Assembly (NCBI GenBank): GCA_905236545.1
Contig: CAJOQO010000065.1
Span: 1 to 5,097, forward strand
Direction of reading: 5' to 3'
Source of the DNA: an uncultured Lachnospiraceae bacterium
Lineage (GTDB): Bacteria; Bacillota; Clostridia; Lachnospirales; Lachnospiraceae
Length of the DNA: 5,097 bases
The notes beneath the pieces are model-generated. The model had not been told where the DNA came from and ran no database searches. It was given only the letters and a program-made list of their open reading frames with translations. Numbering within the stretch: the stretch's first letter is position 1; each line of letters starts with the position of its first letter. Of this stretch, positions 1-5,097 are shown piece after piece. Made by a program: the position numbers and the translations under genes.

Positions 1-936
1 AAGGCTGCTCATTTCTTCGCGAAACCGGAAAGCGCCCAATACCGCGGGATCCTCAGGCAAAGGCTGAAATGCGGAGCCTCCTTCCCCAGTGCAAGGGCAC
101 AGGCATTTCTCTCGCTGGAGACCTCTTCCGCCTCCGGCGGCAGCATCCTGCCTGCCGGTCTCAGCGCAGGTCATTCCATTTCCGGTGCGCACGCTCTCAG
201 GACGGATGAGATCATGGACATGCTCAGCCGGCCAAACAACATTCTTGCAGTCGAATACATGAAGGCAGCCGCGCAGCTTGGAAGCTCCATGAAAATGATC
301 CCCGTCAGGCGGCTGGGGGACTATCATCAAAGCATCGATCCGGCCGCAGGGGAATACGCATCAGCAACACGAATCCGTTCTGCCCTGCTGGAGCATGGCA
401 TGACGCTTCCGGAATGGCTGCGTTCCCAGCTCCCCCCCTCTTCTCTCACGCTCCTGGAAGGCGAGCTTCAGAACGGGCGCTTCGTTGTCCCGGGCGACCT
501 TGATCTTCTCCTGCACAAAGAGCTCCTGGATAAACGGGAACAGCTCGCGGAATATGTCGATATCGACCAGGATCTTGCAAACCGGATCAACCGGTTCCTG
601 AACCAGTATACCGGCTTCGCCCAGTTTGCGGCCCTGGTCAAGTCCAGACAGTACACCCTGACGCGCATCCGGCGCGCCCTGCTGCATGTTCTGCTCGGTA
701 TCCGGAAGGATACCGCCCCGGTATCCTGCGCGCGTGTCCTTGGATTCCGGAAGGAAGCGCAGCCGCTCCTTCACCGGATCAGCCGGCATGCATCCATCCC
801 TCTTTCCACGAAGCTGCCGTTCTCCATGCTTTCCGGGGAGGATATACAGGCTTCTCATCTGTGGGAAATGGTTCTGGCTCACAAGACCCATAAAAGCATG
901 CGCCATGAACGCCGGCGCCGGATTATCATACTTTAA
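1..936 (+). CDS. tmcAL: tRNA(Met) cytidine acetate ligase, 5'-truncated by the window edge
   Basis: This enzyme family (TmcAL, formerly YlbM) uses acetate and ATP to acetylate the wobble cytidine (C34) of elongator tRNA-Met in the cytoplasm, giving N4-acetylcytidine and improving AUG decoding. Frame 1 is open from the first base to the TAA at 934-936, so the gene enters from the left; the ATG at 214 is internal. Of the 311 residues visible, the family signature PNNILAVEY begins near residue 78, followed by DYHQS near 107 and ASATRIRSALL near 120, the region that closes the nucleotide-binding part. The helical C-terminal half (RQYTLTRIRRALLH, then VLGFRKEAQPLL and the IPLSTKLP stretch) matches the B. 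subtilis protein as I remember it. Family members run to about 390-415 residues, so roughly 100 are missing, including the N-terminal HxGH-type nucleotidyltransferase motif. The C-terminus looks natural, with an Arg-rich tail. The family call is secure; activity cannot be judged without the N-terminus. Confidence 0.93.
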   Translation, partial: KAAHFFAKPESAQYRGILRQRLKCGASFPSARAQAFLSLETSSASGGSILPAGLSAGHSISGAHALRTDEIMDMLSRPNNILAVEYMKAAAQLGSSMKMIPVRRLGDYHQSIDPAAGEYASATRIRSALLEHGMTLPEWLRSQLPPSSLTLLEGELQNGRFVVPGDLDLLLHKELLDKREQLAEYVDIDQDLANRINRFLNQYTGFAQFAALVKSRQYTLTRIRRALLHVLLGIRKDTAPVSCARVLGFRKEAQPLLHRISRHASIPLSTKLPFSMLSGEDIQASHLWEMVLAHKTHKSMRHERRRRIIIL

Positions 937-961
937 GAAAGCACTGCTCTTATGATATACT
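933..961 (+). promoter_or_regulatory. Putative sigma-A promoter P1 (extended -10) for the transporter-guaD unit
   Basis: The -10 hexamer TATACT at 956-961 (5 of 6 to TATAAT) is preceded by TG at 953-954, forming an extended -10. A weak -35, TTAAGA at 933-938 (4 of 6 to TTGACA), sits 17 bp upstream and overlaps the tmcAL stop codon. The predicted transcript start is near 968, inside the second repeat unit. Start sites have not been measured; this is a motif-based call. Confidence 0.62.
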
Positions 962-989
962 CTGCATGCTCTTATGGTATACTCTGCAT
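946..989. repeat. 22-bp tandem duplication carrying promoter elements
   Basis: Two abutting 22-bp units, 946-967 and 968-989, both begin GCTCTTATG and end TATACTCTGCAT. They differ at one base only (A at 955, G at 977). The repeat starts 9 bases after the tmcAL stop codon and lies entirely in the spacer before the transporter. Each unit contains a TGnTATACT extended -10 element, so the duplication copies a promoter core. A recent slippage duplication is the simplest origin (inference). Confidence 0.9.
975..983 (+). promoter_or_regulatory. Putative second promoter P2 (extended -10), duplicate of P1
   Basis: The second repeat unit holds TGGTATACT: TG at 975-976 and TATACT at 978-983. The nearest -35-position sequence is poor; the P1 -10 hexamer would fall there with a 16-bp spacer and matches only 3 of 6. 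P2 would therefore rely on the extended -10. The predicted start is near 990, the first bases of a hairpin. Its single difference from P1 is the unconstrained n position of TGn, so the core is intact. Confidence 0.52.
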
Positions 990-1015
990 CAGAAACGCTT
1001 CAGAGGCGTTCCTGA
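989..1015 (+). promoter_or_regulatory. Hairpin at the predicted 5' end of the transporter mRNA
   Basis: TCAG (989-992) pairs with CTGA (1012-1015) and AACGC (994-998) with GCGTT (1006-1010), separated by one A-C mismatch and closed by a 7-base loop, TTCAGAG. No T-run follows, so it does not look like an intrinsic terminator for tmcAL. It begins almost exactly where transcripts from P2 should start, which fits a 5'-end protective stem-loop; the function is inferred. Confidence 0.4.
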
Positions 1016-1033
1016 ATCACATGGCGGCAGATT

Positions 1034-1063
1034 CTCAGGATCTGTTCGGAAACTGATCCTTAG
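1034..1063 (+). promoter_or_regulatory. Possible weak stem-loop just upstream of the transporter ribosome binding site
   Basis: AGGATC (1037-1042) is the reverse complement of GATCCT (1055-1060), with two more pairs outside a C-T mismatch and a 12-base loop. A competing stem, CAGAT (1028-1032) with ATCTG (1040-1044), shares bases with it, so the two cannot coexist. It ends 3 bases before the GGAGG. I recognise no known riboswitch core here, and a stem this short may be chance. Confidence 0.2.
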
Positions 1064-1066
1064 ATT

Positions 1067-1071
1067 GGAGG
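1067..1071 (+). promoter_or_regulatory. Strong ribosome binding site of the transporter gene
   Basis: GGAGG lies 7 bases before the ATG at 1079. It is a near-ideal Shine-Dalgarno sequence with ideal spacing and fixes the start codon. Confidence 0.85.
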
Positions 1072-1078
1072 CAGCAAC

Positions 1079-2446
1079 ATGAACGACACCAACGGCAGAC
1101 ATTCATTCTCCGGAAAGCTCGGATTCGTCCTGTCCGCGGCGGGAGCATCTGTGGGACTGGGCAATATCTGGCGTTTTCCCTACCTGGCCGCCAGGTACGG
1201 CGGAGGAATCTTTCTTCTTGTCTATATCATTCTCGCGGTGACATTCGGATACACCATGATCATGAGCGAGTCAGCCATCGGACGGATGACGCAGAAAAGC
1301 TCCGTCGGCGCATTTGCCCGGTTCGGCAGCGGATGGATGAACAAAACCGGAGGATGGATCAATGCAATCATCCCTCTTCTGATCGTTCCATACTATTCCG
1401 TGATCGGCGGATGGGTGCTGAAATATCTGTTCGCCTATCTTACATCAGGCAGCCGTGTCATGACGGAGGATACTTATTTTTCCGGCTTCCTCGGAAGCGG
1501 ATCCCAGCAGGTTCTCTGGTTCATCGTATTCATTCTGGTGGATCTGGCCGTCATTTTCCTTGGGGTGCAGAACGGGATCGAGCGCGTCTCCAAGCTGGTC
1601 ATGCCTGTGCTGGCCGTCCTGGCTGTGATTCTTGCCATCTACTCCATGACCCTTCCGGGCGCTGCGGCAGGAATCCGGTATTTTCTGATTCCCGACTTTT
1701 CAAAGTTTTCGATCATGACCGTGGTCGCCGCACTCGGGCAGATGTTCTATTCACTGTCCATCGCGATGGGCATCCTCATCACCTTCGGCTCCTATATGAA
1801 GAAGGATACCGACATGGAGTCCTCCACAGTTCAGGTTGAGATCTTTGACACCGCTGTGGCGATTCTTTCCGGGCTTATGATCATCCCTGCGGTATTTGCC
1901 TTCTCCGGAGGAGATCCTGACCGCCTGAACAGCGGGCCTTCCCTGATGTTCATAACGATGCCGAAGATTTTCGACACGATCGGCGGCGGACAGGTGATCG
2001 GCATCCTGTTCTTTGTGCTGGTCTTCTTTGCGGCCCTGACCTCCTCCATCGCCCTGACGGAATGCTGCGTCTCCGTATTTGAAGATGAATTCGGGTGGAA
2101 CCGGAAAAAATCCACTGTCATTATGGGGCTGATCATGGCCGGCCTCGGGATTCTGAGCTGTCTCGGATTCAATGTCCTGAGCTCTGTCTCCATTCTCGGA
2201 ATGGGAATTCTGGACTTCTTTGACTTCCTGACCAATTCCCTCCTGATGCCGGTATCGGCGTTACTGATCTGCCTGCTGGTTCTCAGGAAGATCACCATCG
2301 GAAAGCTTGAAGAAGAAGTGATGCAGAGTTCCGCGTTCCGCAGGCGGAGACTGTACCGCTTCGTCCTCAAATATCTGGCGATTCCGCTGCTCCTGGTAAT
2401 CTTCTGCAGCTCTGTCGCGAATGCATTTGGATGGATTCATATCTGA
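1079..2446 (+). CDS. Sodium:neurotransmitter symporter (NSS/SNF) family transporter
   Basis: This integral membrane protein couples substrate uptake to the sodium gradient; bacterial members studied so far carry mainly amino acids. The 455 residues fit the short bacterial NSS proteins with about 11 helices (MhsT and Tyt1 type). Helix 1 has the hallmark AAGASVGLGNIWRFPY (residues 20-35), giving N29 at the LeuT N27 sodium-site position and R32 at the extracellular gate arginine. E64 in MSESAIGRM is the conserved helix 2 glutamate. Y105-Y106 (PYYSVIGGW) cover the helix 3 substrate tyrosine. FYSLSIAMG (223-231) is the unwound part of helix 6, with S225 at the LeuT T254 position. A318, T321 and S322 in FFAALTSSIAL match the LeuT A351/T354/S355 sodium-2 residues. 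The ATG follows GGAGG by 7 bases. The gene is preceded by the duplicated promoter and followed after 70 bases by guaD, probably in one operon. Substrate cannot be read from sequence; nothing essential appears missing. Confidence 0.95.
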   Translation: MNDTNGRHSFSGKLGFVLSAAGASVGLGNIWRFPYLAARYGGGIFLLVYIILAVTFGYTMIMSESAIGRMTQKSSVGAFARFGSGWMNKTGGWINAIIPLLIVPYYSVIGGWVLKYLFAYLTSGSRVMTEDTYFSGFLGSGSQQVLWFIVFILVDLAVIFLGVQNGIERVSKLVMPVLAVLAVILAIYSMTLPGAAAGIRYFLIPDFSKFSIMTVVAALGQMFYSLSIAMGILITFGSYMKKDTDMESSTVQVEIFDTAVAILSGLMIIPAVFAFSGGDPDRLNSGPSLMFITMPKIFDTIGGGQVIGILFFVLVFFAALTSSIALTECCVSVFEDEFGWNRKKSTVIMGLIMAGLGILSCLGFNVLSSVSILGMGILDFFDFLTNSLLMPVSALLICLLVLRKITIGKLEEEVMQSSAFRRRRLYRFVLKYLAIPLLLVIFCSSVANAFGWIHI

Positions 2447-2458
2447 CCGGTCCGGTCA
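2444..2458. promoter_or_regulatory. 15-bp dyad overlapping the transporter stop codon
   Basis: TGACCGG (2444-2450) and CCGGTCA (2452-2458) are perfect 7-bp inverted arms around a single T. The TGA stop of the transporter is the first three bases. A third related copy, CCGGGTCA, follows at 2459-2466. As RNA it would form a 6-bp GC-rich stem with a 3-base loop and no T-run, so it is a poor intrinsic terminator. It could be an operator, a processing or stability hairpin between the two cistrons, or chance. Confidence 0.4.
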
Positions 2459-2503
2459 CCGGGTCATAACAGCCTGCTGCAGCTCAGTGGCAGTACCATA
2501 CAG

Positions 2504-2510
2504 AAAGGAG
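2504..2510 (+). promoter_or_regulatory. Ribosome binding site that fixes the guaD start
   Basis: AAAGGAG lies 6 bases before the ATG at 2517. The frame is open further upstream to an ATG at 2421, but that start lies inside the transporter gene and would add 32 residues unlike the guanine deaminase N-terminus. The 2517 start is preferred. Confidence 0.85.
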
Positions 2511-2516
2511 CGCTCT

Positions 2517-3767
2517 ATGGAGCTCTATCACGGCAATATTGTCTATTCCGGATCCAGGGAGGATCTTGTGCAGTTTCCGGACAGCTACATCGCAGTGCAG
2601 GACGGTATCGTTGAGGGAATCTATCCGAAGCTCCCGGAAAAATTTGCCGGGATTCCCGTAACGGATTACGCAGATGACGTGATCATCCCCGCTTTTTCAG
2701 ATCTTCATGTCCACGCACCGCAGTATCCGCAGCGCGGAACAGCGATGGACGCGCTGCTTCACGACTGGCTGCACAGCTATACCTTCCCGCTGGAGAGCCG
2801 GTACGCTGACCTGGAATATGCGCGTACCGTATACGACGCTTTCGTGGAGGATATGATCCTGCACGGCACGATGCATGCGGTGGTGTTCGGAACGATCCAC
2901 AGGGAAGCCTCCGGTTACCTGATCGAGCGCATGGAAAAAGCCGGGCTGCGCGCCCTGGTCGGAAAAGTCAATATGGACATGGACAGCCCGGAGTATCTGT
3001 GTGAAACCGTGGAAGAATCCCTGCGGGAAACAGAGGCGTTCCTGGAGCAATATATGTCGAACAGGACTGCAAAGCCCATCCTGACTCCGCGGTTTGCGCC
3101 GACCTGCAGCAGGGAACTGCTGAAGGGTCTGGGGAAAATCGGCAGGAAGTATCAGGTTGGGGTACAGACACATCTGGTCGAATCCCTCTGGGAGGCGCAG
3201 GAGTCCGTACGTCTGTATCCGGACTGCGGGAGCGATACCGGAATCTATGAGCAGGCCGGTCTTCTTGGAAACGGTCCCGTGATCGGCGCACACTTTATCT
3301 TCCCACGGGAGGATGACATCCGTCTGATGAAAAAATACGGTGGATATGCGGTACAGTGTCCGGATTCCACCATGAATATCATCGCCGGAATCATGAGGAC
3401 GGGAACACTGTCCGATGAGGGAGTAAAGATCGGGCTGGGAAGTGACCTGGCCGGAGGCAGCCTGTTCGGAATCTATACACAGGCCGCCCGGTCCGTGCAG
3501 CTGTCAAAGCTGAAGGAATTCTATGAGCCGGATAACAATCGGGCCATCTCCTTCGCGCAGGCATTCTGGATGGCTACCAGGCACGGCGGCGCCCTCTTTG
3601 GCAATGTGGGCAGTCTGGAGAAGGGCTATGCCTTCGACGCTCTGGTCATCAGCAAAATTGCTGATCCGTTCCACGAGCTGTCCCCTGCCGAAATCGTCGA
3701 GAGGTTCTGCTATCTTGGCGAAACCCGGCATATAAAGGCCAGATACCTCGCGGGGAAAAAGCTCTGA
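2517..3767 (+). CDS. guaD: Guanine deaminase (zinc amidohydrolase)
   Basis: This cytosolic enzyme hydrolyses guanine to xanthine and ammonia, in purine salvage or use of purines as nitrogen source. The 416-residue product belongs to the amidohydrolase-type guanine deaminases (human GDA and E. coli GuaD), not the small cytidine-deaminase-like GuaD of B. subtilis. A beta-rich N-terminal part (1-56) leads into the TIM barrel. All expected metal ligands are visible: H64 and H66 in DLHVHAPQ, H219 in THLVES, H259 in GAHFIF and D310 in GLGSDLAGG. E222 is the catalytic glutamate. Q69, the WLHSYTFPLE stretch (84-93) and R192 in TPRFAPTC are family substrate-pocket signatures. The tail (FDALVI, then YLGETRHIKARYLAGKKL) completes the composite sheet, so the gene is full length. 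It lies 70 bases after the transporter with its own good ribosome binding site and no convincing promoter, so probably co-transcribed with it. Chlorohydrolase relatives are a less likely alternative. Confidence 0.95.
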   Translation: MELYHGNIVYSGSREDLVQFPDSYIAVQDGIVEGIYPKLPEKFAGIPVTDYADDVIIPAFSDLHVHAPQYPQRGTAMDALLHDWLHSYTFPLESRYADLEYARTVYDAFVEDMILHGTMHAVVFGTIHREASGYLIERMEKAGLRALVGKVNMDMDSPEYLCETVEESLRETEAFLEQYMSNRTAKPILTPRFAPTCSRELLKGLGKIGRKYQVGVQTHLVESLWEAQESVRLYPDCGSDTGIYEQAGLLGNGPVIGAHFIFPREDDIRLMKKYGGYAVQCPDSTMNIIAGIMRTGTLSDEGVKIGLGSDLAGGSLFGIYTQAARSVQLSKLKEFYEPDNNRAISFAQAFWMATRHGGALFGNVGSLEKGYAFDALVISKIADPFHELSPAEIVERFCYLGETRHIKARYLAGKKL

Positions 3768-3795
3768 TCCCGGTTCCATCCTTCGCAGTTTCCCC

Positions 3796-5046
3796 TCAAA
3801 ACTTCGCCGAATACAGCGTAAGCAGGATGTTTATCAGAATCAGTCCGCCGAATACCATCCCCTGTTTTCCCCTGTGTTCTGTCAGGAGGCCCACGAATTC
3901 ACGCACCCAGGCGTTGGGCCAGAAATACCATTTCGTCTTTGCCCCCAATCCAAGGGCACGCATCTTTACACGCCTTGCGCACAGGCCGCTCCTGAACACA
4001 TGATAATTGGTTGTGACAAAGGCGATCTTCCCGGTCAGTCCCGCCTCCGTCATCCTTTCTTTTGAGAACTTCATATTCTCAAAGGTGCTCGAAGACTGGT
4101 TCTCCTCGAGGATCATCCGTTCCGGGATCCCCTGGGAGATCAGGTACTGCTTCATGGACGAGCTCTCCGCGATCACTTCATCAGGTCCCCTTCCGCCTGA
4201 ACAGACAAAGGTCAGTTCCCTGCCGGTCTGTGCTTTCTGTTCACGGTAGAAACGGAGCGCGGCATCGATCCGTCCCCTGAGAAGCGGCGTCGGCGTTCCA
4301 TCCTTCTTCAGTCCGCATCCCAGGAGGATCATAACATCCTTGTCCGGCTTCGGCTTGTATGCCGCCGCGATCAGTCCGGCAATGACGGAACCAACCAGCA
4401 TACATTCCATGTAAAAATAGACAGACGAAAGAATATTGATGAACATCATCCATGCCAGGCTTTTTCTCATGCCTGCCGTCTGGAAAAGATCCAGGCCGAT
4501 GATCAGCAGCACCCCGCCGGTAAGCAGAACTGACAATACGATACCCAGAAGATTCACGATCCGCTTTCCTTCACGCCGGATCAGAAAAATATTGGACAGG
4601 CATAAGAACACCGAGAAGGCGACAATAAACGGAAACGTGACCAGGATATACATCATTGACGAGCTGACCATCCAGTCAATCAGATCCGTTTCCCTGTACA
4701 GGCCGGGACTTCGAACGATCCGTACCGTCAGAATCGTGTCGACGATCAGCACAAATGCCACATACAGGGAAAAACCGGCGTAAATGATCGTGTTGTAGGA
4801 ATACGGATTGTACTGAAGCTGCCCGATAAAAGCACGGATCAGCAGCACAAGGGCTGCCGCAAAATAGAATTCAAGAATCAGGCTTACCGGTACCGTGTTC
4901 GTTTTCGAATCCAGAAGCAGCCATCCGACCGCAACGAAAACGATGACCGTAAGAACCAGCAGATTATACAGCTTCGGCTTTGTATTTCTGGTATCAAACT
5001 CAATCATTCTCATCCTGAACATTCTCAATTTGTAATGATTCAGCAC
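3796..5046 (-). CDS. Multi-pass membrane protein with DUF218 (YdcF/SanA/ElyC-like) domain
   Basis: The reaction catalysed by DUF218 proteins is not settled. E. coli SanA and ElyC affect the envelope barrier and peptidoglycan or lipid-carrier metabolism, so an envelope role is a reasonable guess. Numbering from the GTG at 5046 (416 residues), hydrophobic segments lie near 28-46, 54-73, 86-110, 128-155, 163-186 and 198-228. The DUF218 domain follows at about 237-390: ILLGCGLKKDG (240-250), LLRGRIDAAL (255-264), CSGGRGPDE (282-290), AESSSMKQYL (293-302), EENQSSSTFEN (314-324), VTTNYHVFR (344-352) and VREFVGLL (381-388). One more hydrophobic helix (397-412) ends the protein. The start is doubtful: GTG directly abuts AGGGG with no spacer, and an in-frame stop lies at 5071-5073. 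In-frame ATGs at 5022, 5013 and 5007 are alternatives; the last follows AGGA by 5 bases and would give 403 residues. It converges on guaD and is not part of that operon. Confidence 0.88.
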   Translation of the reverse strand: MLNHYKLRMFRMRMIEFDTRNTKPKLYNLLVLTVIVFVAVGWLLLDSKTNTVPVSLILEFYFAAALVLLIRAFIGQLQYNPYSYNTIIYAGFSLYVAFVLIVDTILTVRIVRSPGLYRETDLIDWMVSSSMMYILVTFPFIVAFSVFLCLSNIFLIRREGKRIVNLLGIVLSVLLTGGVLLIIGLDLFQTAGMRKSLAWMMFINILSSVYFYMECMLVGSVIAGLIAAAYKPKPDKDVMILLGCGLKKDGTPTPLLRGRIDAALRFYREQKAQTGRELTFVCSGGRGPDEVIAESSSMKQYLISQGIPERMILEENQSSSTFENMKFSKERMTEAGLTGKIAFVTTNYHVFRSGLCARRVKMRALGLGAKTKWYFWPNAWVREFVGLLTEHRGKQGMVFGGLILINILLTLYSAKF

Positions 5047-5069
5047 CCCCTGGAATTGCTCATGATCCG

Positions 5070-5093
5070 ATCAGATAAGCTTGCTTATCTGAT
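5070..5093. promoter_or_regulatory. Perfect 11-bp inverted repeat upstream of the DUF218 gene
   Basis: ATCAGATAAGC (5070-5080) and GCTTATCTGAT (5083-5093) are exact reverse complements around TT. Two further CC/GG pairs (5067-5068 with 5095-5096) follow a G-G mismatch, for 13 paired positions in all. It lies 23 bases upstream of the GTG at 5046. No T-run follows on the minus strand; the plus-strand continuation is cut off by the window end. Candidates are a regulator binding site, a leader hairpin or a terminator of a neighbour beyond the window. Confidence 0.55.
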
Positions 5094-5097
5094 GGGT

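Noticed and set aside
214..936. A separate 240-residue gene beginning at the ATG at 214.
   Set aside because: The frame is open back to base 1 and the upstream residues (KCGASFPSARAQAF region) match TmcAL, so this ATG is internal.
989..1015. Intrinsic terminator for tmcAL.
   Set aside because: The hairpin is not followed by a T-run, and it lies at the predicted transcript start of the next gene.
1021..1056. An 11-codon open frame (MAADSQDLFGN) in the transporter leader, considered as a regulatory leader peptide.
   Set aside because: It has no ribosome binding site at normal spacing (the nearest GAGG is 14 bases away and inside the hairpin), and the codons show no run of one amino acid.
2490..2500. 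A -10-like TACCAT before guaD, considered as its own promoter.
   Set aside because: It is only a 4 of 6 match, lacks an extended -10, and no reasonable -35 lies 16-18 bp upstream.
2421..2516. An upstream in-frame start for guaD adding 32 residues.
   Set aside because: It begins inside the transporter gene and has no suitable ribosome binding site, while the ATG at 2517 follows AAAGGAG by 6 bases and gives the expected guanine deaminase N-terminus.
2697..3293. A 198-codon open frame on the minus strand opposite guaD, and similar long open frames opposite tmcAL (361-906) and the transporter (1831-2370).
   Set aside because: Each lies wholly inside a gene with clear family motifs on the other strand, and its translation shows no recognisable domain. 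They are shadow frames of GC-rich coding sequence.
3745..3780. A terminator around the GGGGAAAAAGC...TCCC stretch at the end of guaD.
   Set aside because: The possible stem is only about 4 bp with a long loop, and no T-run follows on the plus strand.

Overview
The window looks like an ordinary chromosomal segment from a Gram-positive anaerobe of the Clostridia, perhaps Lachnospiraceae-like. The grounds are a TmcAL-family gene, strong GGAGG-type ribosome binding sites, a bacterial sodium:neurotransmitter symporter and a moderately high GC content judged by eye. The taxonomy is an inference. I see no phage, insertion sequence, CRISPR array, RNA gene or toxin-antitoxin module.

Layout. (1) Positions 1-936, + strand: the last 311 codons of tmcAL, encoding the ligase that makes N4-acetylcytidine in elongator tRNA-Met; its N-terminal catalytic part lies off the left edge. 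(2) Positions 937-1078: a 142-base spacer holding an almost perfect 22-bp tandem duplication. Each copy carries an extended -10 promoter element. It is followed by a possible 5'-end hairpin, a weaker second hairpin and a strong ribosome binding site. (3) Positions 1079-2446, +: a complete 455-residue NSS-family sodium-coupled transporter. (4) Positions 2447-2516: a 70-base junction that starts with a 15-bp dyad overlapping the transporter's stop codon. (5) Positions 2517-3767, +: a complete guanine deaminase (guaD) with all metal ligands present. (6) Positions 3796-5046, - strand, convergent with guaD across 28 bp: a membrane protein with about six N-terminal helices, a DUF218 (YdcF/SanA/ElyC-like) domain and a C-terminal helix. 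(7) Positions 5047-5097: the upstream region of that gene, containing a perfect 11-bp inverted repeat.

Working together. The transporter and guaD are probably co-transcribed from the tandem promoter. NSS proteins usually carry amino acids or amines, while guanine deaminase releases ammonia and xanthine from guanine. The pair may therefore form a small nitrogen or purine scavenging unit, with the transporter substrate unknown. The DUF218 protein is a separate unit, probably related to the cell envelope. No wholly new system is evident. The most unusual items are the duplicated promoter, the NSS-guaD pairing and the two dyads.
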